DNA of 64,000 nucleotides from Streptomyces sp. ERV7 (GCF_001653515.1 NZ_LYOY01000029.1:1612001-1676000); one strand, 5' to 3'. Positions 16,825 to 26,536 are shown, numbered from the stretch's first letter. Program-made: numbers and translations. Notes: generated by a model from the letters alone, not told the origin.

Positions 16825-17064
16825 CAGCCGCGTATCCTCACCGGGCTCGGCGACGCCGCGTATCTGGACGACGCGCTCACGGCGAGCGGGTCGGCCGCCC
16901 AGCGCCGTACCGTGACCGTGGTCTTCCGTACGTCCAATGTGATCGTGACCGTCGAGTACACGGAACAGCCCACCGGGCCGAACGCCGCCGCCCCCGACAG
17001 CCAGGAACTCCAGGAGAAGACCCAGGCCCTGGCCGCCAAGCTCGCCGAGCTCTTCGGCGAGTGA
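16825..17064 (+). pseudogene. DUF3558-like lipoprotein, only the C-terminus present
   Basis: The frame reads RILTGLGDAAYLDDALTASG, then TVTVVFRTSNVIVTVEYTEQ and ends ELQEKTQALAAKLAELFGE. It resembles the C-terminal part of the next gene (YAVIVARTANAVVVLDYNG) and is probably its paralogue. The signal peptide and most of the domain are absent because the sequence switches to rtcB at ~16,825. Confidence 0.6.
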
Positions 17065-17135
17065 GCCCGCCGGGCCGTGTGACGGACCCGATCCGCGAAC
17101 AGCAAGCAGCGACCAGCGAAGGAACGCGTAGAACC

Positions 17136-17888
17136 ATGCACCGACCCGCCCCCGCCACCGCCCCGCGCACGCGGCTCGCCCGTGTGCTCGCCTGCGCCGC
17201 CGTCCCCGTGATGCTCGTCGCCGTCGGCTGCTCGTCGGACTCCGGCGACGAGAAGAAGAAGGACTCGGGGTCGTCGTCCTCGGCCACCACGCCCAGCGGC
17301 AAGCAGTCCTCGTCGCCGTCCGTGGCCCCGGCGAAGTACGCCAAGCTGCCCGACCCGTGCAAGGCGCTGGCGGAGAAGACGATCGAGAACCTGGTGCCGA
17401 AGGCGAAGTCGAAGTCGGGCACGGCGGGCAAGTCGACGGATGTGGCCTCGCAGGGCACCTGCTCGTGGAACGGCCTGGACGACAAGGGCGTGAAGGGCTC
17501 GCAGTACCGCTGGCTGGACGTCTCGTTCAAGCGGTACGGCTCGGACGCGGCGATCGGCAGCGGCGACCAGCGCGCGGCGAAGGAGTACGCCCGGCTGCTC
17601 GCCTCGACGAAGGCGGCGGACGGCGCCAAGAACGTGAAGACGGCGCCGGTGAGCGGTATCGGCGACGAGGCGACCGCGGTCAGCTACGACCTGCACAAGA
17701 CCGACGAGGACTTCAAGTACGCGGTGATCGTGGCCCGCACGGCGAACGCGGTGGTCGTGCTCGACTACAACGGCGCGGGCTACCAGGGCGCGGACGCGCC
17801 GGACGCCGGTGATCTGATGAAGGACGCGCAGAGCGCGGCCAAGGAGGCGGTGGCGTCGGTCGTCACCGCCAACGGTGGCAGCCGGTAA
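17136..17888 (+). CDS. DUF3558-like exported lipoprotein
   Basis: 250 aa. A lipoprotein signal ends in LVAVGC at about residue 31, followed by a charged, serine-rich linker. The folded part begins at KYAKLPDPCKALAEKTIENLVP, then GTCSWNG with a second conserved Cys, and ends in YAVIVARTANAVVVLDYNG. This layout matches actinobacterial DUF3558 cell-surface lipoproteins of unknown function. The ATG is preceded by GAAGGAA. It lies 71 bp after the truncated paralogue, so the two probably formed one operon. Confidence 0.75.
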   Translation: MHRPAPATAPRTRLARVLACAAVPVMLVAVGCSSDSGDEKKKDSGSSSSATTPSGKQSSSPSVAPAKYAKLPDPCKALAEKTIENLVPKAKSKSGTAGKSTDVASQGTCSWNGLDDKGVKGSQYRWLDVSFKRYGSDAAIGSGDQRAAKEYARLLASTKAADGAKNVKTAPVSGIGDEATAVSYDLHKTDEDFKYAVIVARTANAVVVLDYNGAGYQGADAPDAGDLMKDAQSAAKEAVASVVTANGGSR

Positions 17889-17992
17889 CGAGCCGGGTTC
17901 GATACGGAGTCCTGCCCTCCCCTGTGGGCAGGACTCCGTATCCATGTGCCAGGCTTTGCGCGCCGGTTGTCGACAACGGAGGGGGATCGCGG

Positions 17993-19252
17993 GTGGCCGC
18001 GACGCAGCTGACGCGCACGCATCGCATACTCATCGGGGTGGTGGTCGCGGGTGCGGTGATCATTGCCGGGATCGGGTTCGCGGGTTCTTACGCGGCGGTG
18101 CGCGCCCTCGCGGAGAAGAAAGGTTTCGGGAACTTCTCCCTCGTCTTCCCGATCGGCATCGACGCGGGCATCTGTGTGCTCCTCGCGCTCGACCTGCTGC
18201 TGACCTGGATCCGCATCCCCTTCCCGCTGTTGCGGCAGACGGCGTGGCTGCTCACCGCCGCCACGATCGCCTTCAACGGCGCCGCCGCCTGGCCCGACCC
18301 GCTCGGCGTCGGCATGCACGCGGTGATCCCGGTCCTGTTCGTCGTCGCCGTCGAGGCCGCCCGCCACGCGGTGGGCCGGATCGCGGACATCACCGCCGAC
18401 AAGCACATGGAAGGCGTCCGCCTCACCCGCTGGCTCCTCTCCCCCGTGCCCACCTTCCGCCTCTGGCGCCGCATGAAGCTGTGGGAGCTGCGCTCCTACG
18501 AGCAGGTCATCAAGCTCGAACAGGACCGCCTCGTCTACCGCGCCCGCCTCCAGGCCCGCTACGGCCGCGCCTGGCGCCGCAAGGCCCCCGTCGAGTCCCT
18601 GATGCCGCTGCGCCTGGCCAAGTTCGGCGTCCCGCTGGCAGACACCGGCCCGGCGGGCCTCGCCGCCGCCGGCATCGAGCCCACCCTGCTGCCCACGGCC
18701 CCGCCGGTGACGCCCGTGGTGAGCGCGACCCCGCAGCCGGTCGAGCTCCCGGCGGCGCCCGCGCCCGCACCCCAGCCCGAGCCGGTGGCCGTGCCCGTGC
18801 CCGTGCCCCAGCAGGCTCAGGAGCAGGCCCAGGAGCTGCCGGCCCCGCAGGACGGCGTGCCGGTCGAGAGCCCCTGGTTCGCGGCGCAGCAGCTGTCCCA
18901 GGAGGCGTACGAGGGCACGTACGACCCCCAGTACGTCGAGGGTCTGGAGCCGACGCCGGTGATGGTCCCGGCGGGCCCGGGCCGCACCCGCCCGCTGGGC
19001 AACGCGCCCGAGCAGCAGGCGTACGCCGAGGAACCGGCGCCGGAGGACCTGGCGTTCGCGGACATGGCGTACAAGGTCTTCGTCGAGTACGTGAACGAGC
19101 TCAGCGACTACCCGACGGTCGAGGCGCTGGAGATACACCTCGCGGACGGGCAGGGCGTGACGCACCCGCGTGCGGCGGCGCTGCTGCGACGGCTGATGCC
19201 GGAGTTCAAACAGCGCTACCACGCGGAGCTGGAGGCGGACCACATCGCTTAG
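17993..19252 (+). CDS. DUF2637 (SpdB-like) membrane protein
   Basis: 419 aa from a GTG behind GGAGGGG; an in-frame ATG at 17924 lacks a ribosome site. Four hydrophobic segments fall between residues 12 and 125. The DUF2637 signature is FGNFSLVFPIGIDAGICVLLALDLLLTW and GVGMHAVIPVLFVVAVEAARHAVGRIAD. A cytoplasmic helical region follows, then a proline/alanine/glutamine-rich linker (about residues 220-300), and a conserved C-terminal module ending YHAELEADHIA. Some family members are plasmid spread proteins, while chromosomal copies are of unknown role. No mobile-element genes are adjacent. Confidence 0.8.
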   Translation: MAATQLTRTHRILIGVVVAGAVIIAGIGFAGSYAAVRALAEKKGFGNFSLVFPIGIDAGICVLLALDLLLTWIRIPFPLLRQTAWLLTAATIAFNGAAAWPDPLGVGMHAVIPVLFVVAVEAARHAVGRIADITADKHMEGVRLTRWLLSPVPTFRLWRRMKLWELRSYEQVIKLEQDRLVYRARLQARYGRAWRRKAPVESLMPLRLAKFGVPLADTGPAGLAAAGIEPTLLPTAPPVTPVVSATPQPVELPAAPAPAPQPEPVAVPVPVPQQAQEQAQELPAPQDGVPVESPWFAAQQLSQEAYEGTYDPQYVEGLEPTPVMVPAGPGRTRPLGNAPEQQAYAEEPAPEDLAFADMAYKVFVEYVNELSDYPTVEALEIHLADGQGVTHPRAAALLRRLMPEFKQRYHAELEADHIA

Positions 19253-19276
19253 CGGGGTGCGCGCTCCTCAACGCGA

Positions 19277-19310
19277 AAGGGGGCCCGGGGCGAAAGCCCC
19301 GGGCCCCCTT
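19277..19310. terminator. Bidirectional GAAA-loop terminator between DUF2637 gene and lysS
   Basis: AAGGGGGCCCGGGGC (19277-19291) pairs perfectly with GCCCCGGGCCCCCTT (19296-19310) around a GAAA tetraloop. The 15-bp stem lies between converging stop codons at 19252 and 19321. Confidence 0.9.
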
Positions 19311-19320
19311 CTCGTGGCGG

Positions 19321-21057
19321 TTACGCCGCCAGCAGCTTGCGTACCCGGTCCGCGCCCACGGCGAGAAGCAGGGTGGGCAGGCGCGGGCCCGTGTCGCGGC
19401 CGACCAGCAGGTGGTACAGGAGCGCGAAGAACGTCCGCTGGGCGGTCTTGATCTCCGGCGGCAGCTCCTTGGGCGTGGCGTCCGGGGAGAACCCGGCCTG
19501 GACCTTCGGCACGCCGTAGACCAGGTGGGTCAGACCGTCGAGCGACCAGTGGTCGTCGAGGCCGTCCACGAGCAGCCGCAGCGACTCGCGGGCCTGGTCG
19601 TCGAGCGTGCCGAGCAGCTCGGTGTCGGGCTCCTCGCGCACCACGGTCCGCTGGTCGGCGGGGACCTGCGTGTTGATCCACGCCTCGGCCCGGTCGAGCC
19701 GCGGCCGCACCTCGTCGAGCGAGGACAGCGGGTTCGCCGGGTCCAGGTCGCTCAGGATCCGGACGGTCTGCTCGTCGTGGCCGGCGGTGATGTCGACGAC
19801 CGAGGCGAGCGTGCGGTACGGCATGGGGCGCGGGGTGCGCGGCAGCTCACCGGCGGCGGTGCGGGCGGCACGCGCGTAGGCGGCGGCGTCGGCGGGCAGC
19901 ACGCTGCCGTCGGCGACCTTGGCCTCCAGCTTGTCCCACTCGTCGTAGAGCCGCTGGATCTCCTGGTCGAAGGCGATCTTGAAGGACTGGTTGGGCCTGC
20001 GGCGCGCGTACAGCCAGCGCAGCAGCTGCGGCTCCATGATCTTCAGCGCGTCGGCCGGGGTCGGCACGCCGCCCTTGGAGGAGGACATCTTGGCCATGCC
20101 GCTGATGCCGACGAAGGCGTACATCGGGCCGATCGGCTGCTCGCCGCCGAAGATCGACACGATCTGGCCGCCGACCTGGAACGAGGAGCCGGGCGAGGAG
20201 TGGTCGACGCCAGAGGGCTCGAAGATCACGCCCTCGTACGCCCAGCGCATCGGCCAGTCGACCTTCCAGACCAGCTTGCCGCGGTTGAACTCGCTGAGCC
20301 GGACGGTCTCGGCGAAGCCGCACGCCGAGCAGGTGTAGGTGAGCTCGGTGGACTCGTCGTCATAGGCGCTGACGACCGTGAGGTCCTTGTTGCAGCCACC
20401 GCAGTAGGGCTTGTACGGGAAGTAGCCCGTGGAGCCCGTGCCGTCGTCCTCGTCGGCGGCGCCGGAGCCCTCGGCGGCCTCCAGCTCGGCCTCGTCGACC
20501 GGCTTCTGGCCCTTCTTGGCGGGGGCCTTCTTGGTGCGGTACTGCTCCAGGATCGCGTCGATGTCGCCGCGGTGCCTCATCGCGTGCAGGACCTGCTCGC
20601 GGTAGACGCCGGAGGTGTACTGCTCCGTCTGGCTGATCCCGTCGTACTCCACGCCGAGCTCGGCCAGGGCCTCGGTCATCGCGGCCTTGAAGTGCTCGGC
20701 CCAGTTCGGGTACGCCGAGCCCGCCGGGGCCGGGACCGCGGTGAGCGGGCGGCCGATGTGCTCGGCCCACGAGTCGTCGATGCCGGGGATGCCGTTCGGC
20801 ACCTTGCGGTACCGGTCGTAGTCGTCCCAGGAGATCAGGTGCCGCACCTCGTACCCACGCCGGCGGATCTCGTCCGCGACCAGGTGCGGGGTCATGACCT
20901 CGCGGAGGTTGCCCAGGTGGATGGGGCCGGAGGGGGAGAGGCCGGACGCGACGACGACCGGTTTGCCAGGCGCACGACGCTCCGAGTCGGCAATGACCTC
21001 GTCCGCGAAACGGGAGACCCAGTCGGTCTCGGTGCTGCTCTGAGCCACGGTCGGCAC
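19321..21057 (-). CDS. lysS: Class I lysyl-tRNA synthetase
   Basis: 578 aa. The class I signature motifs are present: HIGH-type SGLSPSGPIHLGNLRE near residue 45 and KMSKS-type AKMSSSKGG near residue 305. A four-cysteine zinc module (CGGCNKDL, TCSACGFAE) lies between them. This is the class I LysRS also used by archaea and many actinobacteria; it charges tRNA-Lys. The start is GTG at 21057 or GTG at 21048; the second has the better ribosome-site spacing from GAAGGA. It is divergent from argS, with a shared promoter region at 21058-21237. Confidence 0.95.
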   Translation of the reverse strand: MPTVAQSSTETDWVSRFADEVIADSERRAPGKPVVVASGLSPSGPIHLGNLREVMTPHLVADEIRRRGYEVRHLISWDDYDRYRKVPNGIPGIDDSWAEHIGRPLTAVPAPAGSAYPNWAEHFKAAMTEALAELGVEYDGISQTEQYTSGVYREQVLHAMRHRGDIDAILEQYRTKKAPAKKGQKPVDEAELEAAEGSGAADEDDGTGSTGYFPYKPYCGGCNKDLTVVSAYDDESTELTYTCSACGFAETVRLSEFNRGKLVWKVDWPMRWAYEGVIFEPSGVDHSSPGSSFQVGGQIVSIFGGEQPIGPMYAFVGISGMAKMSSSKGGVPTPADALKIMEPQLLRWLYARRRPNQSFKIAFDQEIQRLYDEWDKLEAKVADGSVLPADAAAYARAARTAAGELPRTPRPMPYRTLASVVDITAGHDEQTVRILSDLDPANPLSSLDEVRPRLDRAEAWINTQVPADQRTVVREEPDTELLGTLDDQARESLRLLVDGLDDHWSLDGLTHLVYGVPKVQAGFSPDATPKELPPEIKTAQRTFFALLYHLLVGRDTGPRLPTLLLAVGADRVRKLLAA

Positions 21058-21237
21058 GTCCTTCTTTCTCGTACGCCTTGAAGGGGCTGGCCCGCCCATT
21101 GTCCCAGACGGAACCACCCCCTCCGGGGTTGCGCGTATTCCCGGAGAACTGGAAGACGCTTGCGTGGGAGAATCCTCCTGTACGCATCCCGCTCGCAAAC
21201 CCTTTCGCGGGCGACCAAACGACAGGAAACGGAACCC

Positions 21238-22998
21238 ATGGCTTCGGTCCCTTCCCTCGCTTCCACTGTCCAGCAGCGCCTGGCGGACGCCCTCTCGGCA
21301 GCCCTGCCGGAGGCCGGCTCCACCGACCCGCTGCTGCGACGAAGCGACCGGGCCGACTTCCAGGCCAACGGCATCCTGGCGCTCGCCAAGAAGCTCAAGG
21401 GCAACCCGCGCGAGCTGGCGACGAAGGTCACCGACGCGCTCGACTCCGGCGACCTCCTGAAGGACGTCGAGGTCTCGGGCCCCGGCTTCCTCAACATCAC
21501 GCTCACCGACGGGGCGATCACCAGGACGCTGGCCGCGCGCGCCGCCGACGACCGGCTCGGTGTGCCGCTGAAGGAGAACCCGGGCATCACGGTCGTCGAC
21601 TACGCCCAGCCGAACGTGGCGAAGGAGATGCACGTCGGCCATCTGCGCTCGGCGGTCATCGGCGACGCGCTGCGCGGCATGCTCGACTTCACCGGCGAGA
21701 AGACGATCGGCCGCCACCACATCGGCGACTGGGGCACCCAGTTCGGCATGCTCATCCAGCACCTGATCGAGAACCCCGACGAGCTGGCTCCGGCCGAGGA
21801 CGTCGACGGCGAGCAGGCCATGTCGAACCTGAACCGGGTGTACAAGGCGTCGCGCGCGGTCTTCGACTCGGACGAGGAGTTCAAGGAGCGGGCCCGCAAG
21901 CGGGTCGTCGCCCTGCAGTCCGGCGACAAGGAGACCCTTGAGCTGTGGCAGCGGTTCGTGGACGAGTCGAAGGTCTACTTCTACTCGGTCTTCGAGAAGC
22001 TGGACATGGAGATCCGCGACGACGAGATCGTCGGTGAGTCCGCGTACAACGAGGGCATGCCCGAGACCGCCCGCCTCCTGGAGGAGATGGGCGTCGCGGT
22101 GCGCTCCGAGGGCGCGCTCGTGGTGTTCTTCGACGAGATCCGCGGCAAGGACGACCGGCCCGTCCCGCTGATCGTCCAGAAGGCCGACGGCGGCTTCGGC
22201 TACGCGGCCTCCGACCTGACCGCGATCCGCAACCGCGTCACCGACCTGCACGCCACCTCGCTGATCTACGTCGTGGACGTGCGCCAGTCGCTGCACTTCA
22301 AGATGGTCTTCGAGGCGGCGCGGCGCGCGGGCTGGCTGACCGACGACGTCACCGCCCACAACATGGGCTACGGCACGGTGCTCGGCGCGGACGGCAAGCC
22401 GTTCAAGACCCGTGAGGGCGAGACGGTGAAGCTGGAGGACCTCCTCGACGAGGCCGCCGAGCGGGCCACGGCGGTCGTGCGCGAGAAGGCCGAGAAGGTG
22501 GGCCTGTCCGAGGAGGAGATCGTCGAGAACGGCCGGTACGTGGGCATCGGCGCCGTGAAGTACGCGGACCTGTCGACGTCGGCGAACCGCGACTACAAGT
22601 TCGACCTGGACCAGATGGTGTCGCTCAACGGCGACACGTCGGTGTACCTCCAGTACGCGTACGCCCGGATCAAGTCGATCCTGCGCAAGGCCGACGACAA
22701 GCGGCCCGCCGCCCACCCGGAGCTCGCACTCGCCCCGGCGGAGCGCGCGCTGGGTCTGCACCTGGACGCGTTCGGCGAGCTGCTGGCGGAGGCCACGGCG
22801 GAGTACGCGCCGCACAAGCTGGCCGCGTACCTGTACCAGCTGGCGTCGCTGTACACGACGTTCTACGACCAGTGCCCGGTCCTGAAGGCCGAGTCGGCGG
22901 AGCTGGTGGAGAACCGCCTGTTCCTGTGCGACCTGACCGCCCGGACGCTCCACCAGGGCATGGCCCTGCTCGGCATCCGGACGCCCGAGCGCCTCTGA
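21238..22998 (+). CDS. argS: Arginyl-tRNA synthetase
   Basis: 586 aa, full length. The N-terminal Add-1 domain (about residues 1-110) precedes the HIGH-type [22 protein letters not shown] near residue 125. The KMSKS position holds [19 protein letters not shown], the usual ArgRS variant. The C-terminal anticodon-binding helical bundle includes [15 protein letters not shown] and ends [13 protein letters not shown]. The ATG follows an AGGAAACGGAACCC leader. Attaches arginine to tRNA-Arg. Confidence 0.96.
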   Translation: MASVPSLASTVQQRLADALSAALPEAGSTDPLLRRSDRADFQANGILALAKKLKGNPRELATKVTDALDSGDLLKDVEVSGPGFLNITLTDGAITRTLAARAADDRLGVPLKENPGITVVDYAQPNVAKEMHVGHLRSAVIGDALRGMLDFTGEKTIGRHHIGDWGTQFGMLIQHLIENPDELAPAEDVDGEQAMSNLNRVYKASRAVFDSDEEFKERARKRVVALQSGDKETLELWQRFVDESKVYFYSVFEKLDMEIRDDEIVGESAYNEGMPETARLLEEMGVAVRSEGALVVFFDEIRGKDDRPVPLIVQKADGGFGYAASDLTAIRNRVTDLHATSLIYVVDVRQSLHFKMVFEAARRAGWLTDDVTAHNMGYGTVLGADGKPFKTREGETVKLEDLLDEAAERATAVVREKAEKVGLSEEEIVENGRYVGIGAVKYADLSTSANRDYKFDLDQMVSLNGDTSVYLQYAYARIKSILRKADDKRPAAHPELALAPAERALGLHLDAFGELLAEATAEYAPHKLAAYLYQLASLYTTFYDQCPVLKAESAELVENRLFLCDLTARTLHQGMALLGIRTPERL

Positions 22999-23020
22999 TC
23001 CACCCCGTGCGGGGAGCGGC

Positions 23021-23656
23021 TCACGTGGTGAGCCGCTCCCACACGTTGGTGTCCATCCGGTACTCGTACGCCGGACGGCCCTTGACGGCACTGCTGTGGA
23101 ACGGCTTGCCGGTCTCGTCGTAGACGGGGATCTTGCCGAAGCGGTCGCCGCTGCTCCACTCCACCTCCAGGTACCAGGTCACGTCGTGCGCGTCGGTGTG
23201 CACATCGAGGTTGAGCACCTGCGGATCCGTCGTGGACACCTTGTACGGGAAGTCGGTGGCGGGCACCTTGGTCTCGCCCTGCGTCCCCCCGACCGGCCTG
23301 GTGCGCGGCTGCGCCTTGTCCAGGTCGACGTCGAAGAAGCCCGGGGAGACCGCGCCGCCGCACCCCGAACCCATGGAGTACGCGGTCCAGTCGAGCGGTG
23401 CGTCGCGCTCCACGACCTTCACGTTCACGGCGTTGATGACGACCGATTCACGGGTCTTGCCGGTCGCGGTGAGCTGGAGGGTGAGATGCCCGCCGTCGAC
23501 CCCGCCGAGCACCCCGGCCCAGGGGCGGCTGTCGTACGGGTCGGGCGGCTTCGGCACCGCGTTCGGCTTCTGGTCGAGCAGATAGAACTTCCCGCACGGC
23601 CCGTCCCACTGGTACGAGCTGACGCCCACGCCCACCGGGGCCTGGGCGGGCAGCAC
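23021..23656 (-). pseudogene. C-terminal part of a probable HTH-type regulator or membrane-anchored protein
   Basis: About 211 residues. A beta-rich region starts APVGVGVSSYQWDGPCGKFYLLDQKP and ends AVKGRPAYEYRMDTNVWERL; Cys residues in GPCGKF and GSGCGGAV may pair. From memory, similar Streptomyces proteins carry this module after an N-terminal helix-turn-helix and a membrane helix, both absent here. An in-frame stop (TAG) lies only one codon upstream of the first possible start, and the sequence then becomes the GC-rich 3' flank of hemD. Hence the 5' end was probably lost at ~23,657. Function unknown. Confidence 0.6.
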
Positions 23657-23677
23657 GGGCTACTCACCCCTGCCCTC

Positions 23678-23718
23678 CCCCACCCCCGGAGGGTTTAGGG
23701 AAGGGGCGGGGTGGGGCT
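23678..23718. repeat. Intergenic element shared with 46,889-46,930
   Basis: CCCACCCCCGGAGGGTTTAG and the following GAAGGGGCGGGGTGGGGCT recur with few changes at 46,889-46,930. At both sites the element lies at the 3' end of a reverse-strand gene. It is probably a dispersed Streptomyces intergenic repeat with a role in 3'-end formation. Confidence 0.5.
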
Positions 23719-24080
23719 CACGTCGTGCGACGCCGCCTCGCGCCAGGACGCCGCTCACTGGGCCGGGTCACATGCTCCCCCGCCTCCACCGCCGCATCAC
23801 GGCGCGCCGCACCGAACTCCGCCAGCGCCTCCGCCAGCTTCAGCACCGACGGCTCGGGGGCCATGACGTCCACCCGGAGACCGTGCTCCTCGGCGGGTGG
23901 GGCTCACGTCGTGCGACGCCGCCTCGCGCCAGGACGCCGCTCACTGGGCCGGGTCACATGCTCCCCCGCCTCCACCGCCGCATCACGGCGCGCCGCACCG
24001 AACTCCGCCAGCGCCTCCGCCAGCTTCAGCACCGACGGCTCGGGGGCCATGACGTCCACCCGGAGACCGTGCTCCTCGGC
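23709..24080. repeat. Perfect 186-bp tandem duplication at the hemD 3' end
   Basis: Bases 23709-23894 and 23895-24080 are identical and flanked by mismatches. The second copy encodes the true C-terminus and stop of hemD (stop at 23904); the first is a redundant copy beyond the stop. The gene is therefore intact. This is the pattern expected if two contigs overlapping by 186 bp were placed end to end. Confidence 0.95.
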
Positions 24081-25565
24081 CGTCTTCGCCGTGGCCGGGC
24101 CGATACACGCGATCACCGTCACGTTGTGCGGCTTGCCCGCGATCCCGACCAGGTTGCGGACGGTGGACGACGAGGTGAAGAGCACCGCGTCGAAACCGCC
24201 GCCCTTGATCGCCTCGCGCGTGTCCGCCGGCGGCGGCGACGCCCGCACGGTCCGGTACGCCGTGACGTCGTCCACCTCCCAGCCCAGCTCGATCAGCCCG
24301 GCCACCAGCGTCTCGGTGGCGATGTCGGCCCGCGGCAGGAACACGCGGTCGATCGGGTCGAAGACCGGGTCGTAGGGCGGCCAGTCCTCAAGGAGACCGG
24401 CGGCCGACTGCTCACCGCTCGGCACCAGGTCCGGCTTCACACCGAACTCCACCAGCGCGGCGGCCGTCTGCTCGCCCACCGCGGCCACCTTGATACCCGC
24501 GAACGCCCGCGCGTCGAGCCCGTACTCCTCGAACTTCTCGCGCACCGCCTTCACCGCGTTGACCGACGTGAAGGCGATCCACTCGTAGCGGCCCGTCACC
24601 AGGCCCTTGACCGCCCGCTCCATCTGCTGCGGCGTACGCGGCGGCTCGACGGCGATCGTCGGCACCTCGTGCGGCACCGCGCCGTAAGAACGCAGCTGGT
24701 CGGAGAGCGACGCCGCCTGCTCCTTCGTACGCGGTACGAGCACCCGCCACCCGAAGAGCGGCTTGGACTCGAACCACGACAGCCGGTCGCGCTGGGCCGC
24801 GGCGGTGCGCTCACCGACCACGGCTATGACCGGCTGGTGCCCGTCCGGCGACGGCAGCACCTTCGCCTGCTTGAGGACCTGGGCGATCGAGCCGAGCGTC
24901 GCGTTCCAGGTGCGCTGGCGCGTCGTCGTACCGGCGACGGTGACCGTCATCGGGGTGTCGGGCTTGCGGCCCGCCGCGACGAGTTCACCGGCCGCGGCCG
25001 CCACCGTCTCCAGGGTCGCGGAGACGACGACGGTGCCGTCGCTCGCGCCGACCTCGGTCCAGCAGCGCTCGCCCGCGCTGCGCGCGTCGACGAAGCGGAC
25101 GTCGGCGCCCGAGGTGTCGCTGAGCGGAACACCGGCGTACGCGGGTACGCCCACCGCCGTCGCGACACCGGGCACGACCTCGAAGGGAATACCCTCCGCG
25201 GCGCAGGCGAGCATCTCGTCGCCCGCGCTGCCGTCGAGCCCGGGGTCCCCGGAGACGGCACGGACGACCCGCCTGCCGGAGCGTGCGGCCTCCATGACAA
25301 GATTGGCCGCGTCCCGCAACACGGGGACCGCAGCGGTTGCTGACGTGTCGTCAACAACCGTCAGCTGAGGCGTGTCCACACCTGCCCGCGCATGCGCGCG
25401 AACCACGTCGAGCACAGCCGGCTCGGCGATCAGGACATCGGCCGACGCCAGCGCTTCCACGGCGCGCAGCGTCAGCAGTCCCGGGTCCCCTGGGCCGGCA
25501 CCGAGGAAGGTGACGCACCCGTGCGCGGAGACGGCGGGAAGGTTCGAGGACGTGGTGGGGCTCAA
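23904..25565 (-). CDS. hemD: Bifunctional uroporphyrinogen-III methyltransferase/synthase
   Basis: 553 aa fusion. Residues ~15-245 are a CobA/SirA-type SAM methyltransferase: VTFLGAGPGDPGLLTLRAVEAL, VVRAVSGDPGL and VVPGVATAVGVPAYAGVPL. Residues ~275-515 are the uroporphyrinogen-III synthase: GWRVLVPRTKEQAASLSDQL, YEWIAFTSVNAV, FLPRADIATETL and DAVLFTSSSTVRNL. The synthase closes hydroxymethylbilane to uroporphyrinogen III; the methyltransferase starts the siroheme/B12 branch, although the first domain may be degenerate. The start is TTG overlapping the hemC stop (TTGA), an unusual start that implies coupling to hemC. Confidence 0.93.
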   Translation of the reverse strand: MSPTTSSNLPAVSAHGCVTFLGAGPGDPGLLTLRAVEALASADVLIAEPAVLDVVRAHARAGVDTPQLTVVDDTSATAAVPVLRDAANLVMEAARSGRRVVRAVSGDPGLDGSAGDEMLACAAEGIPFEVVPGVATAVGVPAYAGVPLSDTSGADVRFVDARSAGERCWTEVGASDGTVVVSATLETVAAAAGELVAAGRKPDTPMTVTVAGTTTRQRTWNATLGSIAQVLKQAKVLPSPDGHQPVIAVVGERTAAAQRDRLSWFESKPLFGWRVLVPRTKEQAASLSDQLRSYGAVPHEVPTIAVEPPRTPQQMERAVKGLVTGRYEWIAFTSVNAVKAVREKFEEYGLDARAFAGIKVAAVGEQTAAALVEFGVKPDLVPSGEQSAAGLLEDWPPYDPVFDPIDRVFLPRADIATETLVAGLIELGWEVDDVTAYRTVRASPPPADTREAIKGGGFDAVLFTSSSTVRNLVGIAGKPHNVTVIACIGPATAKTAEEHGLRVDVMAPEPSVLKLAEALAEFGAARRDAAVEAGEHVTRPSERRPGARRRRTT

Positions 25566-26536
25566 AGTGCTCGCTCCCCCATAAGACCGGCCGCACCCTT
25601 GGCAAGCATCTCGACCGCGAGTTCGCGACCGAGCGCCACGGCTTCGTCGTGCGACGCAGGTACGGGACCGGTGATGGACAACTGCACCAGCGTCGAGCCG
25701 TCGGTGGTACCGACGACGCCGCGCAGGCGCATCTCATGAACAATCTGCCCGTCGGCCAGCAGGTCGGCGTAGGCACCCACGGGTGCGGAACAGCCGGCCT
25801 CCAGGGCGGCGAGCAGGGACCGCTCGGCGGTCACGGCGACCCGGGTGTACGGGTCGTCGAGCTCGGCGAGCGCGGCGGCGAGGTCGGCATCGGCTGCCGT
25901 GCACTCGATCGCCAGTGCCCCCTGGCCGGGGGCGGGCAGCATGGTGTCGACCGGAAGGAAGTCGGTCACCTCACCGATCCTGCCGATACGGTTCAGCCCG
26001 GCCGCGGCGAGTACCACCGCGTCGAGTTCACCGCTGTGCGCGAATCCGATCCGGGTGTCGATGTTCCCCCGGATCGGCACGGTTTCGACGGCGAGGCCGT
26101 GGCTGCGCGCGTACGCGTTCAGCTGGGCCATGCGCCGGGGCGAGCCGGTGCCTATGCGGGCCGGACGGCCCTCGCACGCGGCGGCCAGCTCGGTCAGGGT
26201 CAGCCCGTCGCGCGCCACCAGCACATCGCGCGGGTCCTCGCGGACCGGCACGGCGGCGAGCACGAGGTCGTCGGGCTGCGTGGTCGGCAGGTCCTTGAGC
26301 GAGTGCACGGCGAAGTCGACGTCACCGCGCAGCAGCGCGTCGCGCAGCGCGGTCACGAAGACGCCCGTGCCGCCGATCTGCGCCAGCTGCTCGCGCGAGG
26401 TGTCGCCGTACGTGGTGATCTCCACCAGCTCGACCGGACGCCCGGTCAACTGCCGTACGGCGTCGGCCACCTGGCCGGACTGGGCCATGGCGAGCATGCT
26501 GCGCCTCGTCCCCAGCCTCAGTGCTTTCTGGGTCAT
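25562..26536 (-). CDS. hemC: Porphobilinogen deaminase (hydroxymethylbilane synthase)
   Basis: 324 aa. LRLGTRRSMLAMAQSGQVAD opens the first domain; GDVDFAVHSLKDLPT is the substrate-binding block; PRRMAQLNAYA follows. LEAGCSAPVGAYAD contains the cysteine that carries the dipyrromethane cofactor. The enzyme joins four porphobilinogens into hydroxymethylbilane. The start overlaps the hemA stop (ATGA) and the stop overlaps the hemD TTG start. Third gene of rex-hemA-hemC-hemD. Confidence 0.96.
   Translation of the reverse strand: MTQKALRLGTRRSMLAMAQSGQVADAVRQLTGRPVELVEITTYGDTSREQLAQIGGTGVFVTALRDALLRGDVDFAVHSLKDLPTTQPDDLVLAAVPVREDPRDVLVARDGLTLTELAAACEGRPARIGTGSPRRMAQLNAYARSHGLAVETVPIRGNIDTRIGFAHSGELDAVVLAAAGLNRIGRIGEVTDFLPVDTMLPAPGQGALAIECTAADADLAAALAELDDPYTRVAVTAERSLLAALEAGCSAPVGAYADLLADGQIVHEMRLRGVVGTTDGSTLVQLSITGPVPASHDEAVALGRELAVEMLAKGAAGLMGERAL

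Noticed and set aside
16048..17064. A real fusion of rtcB and the lipoprotein
   Set aside because: The two frames are on opposite strands and both lack their 5' ends, so no fused protein can be made.
17875..21081. 1068-aa forward frame spanning the DUF2637 gene and lysS
   Set aside because: It crosses a strong bidirectional terminator and two real genes in other frames. Its composition is typical of a shadow.
19321..23091. Single 1256-aa reverse frame joining lysS to upstream sequence
   Set aside because: Only the part from ~21,057 is LysRS. The upstream part is antisense of argS, and the lysS ribosome site and start lie at 21,048-21,057.
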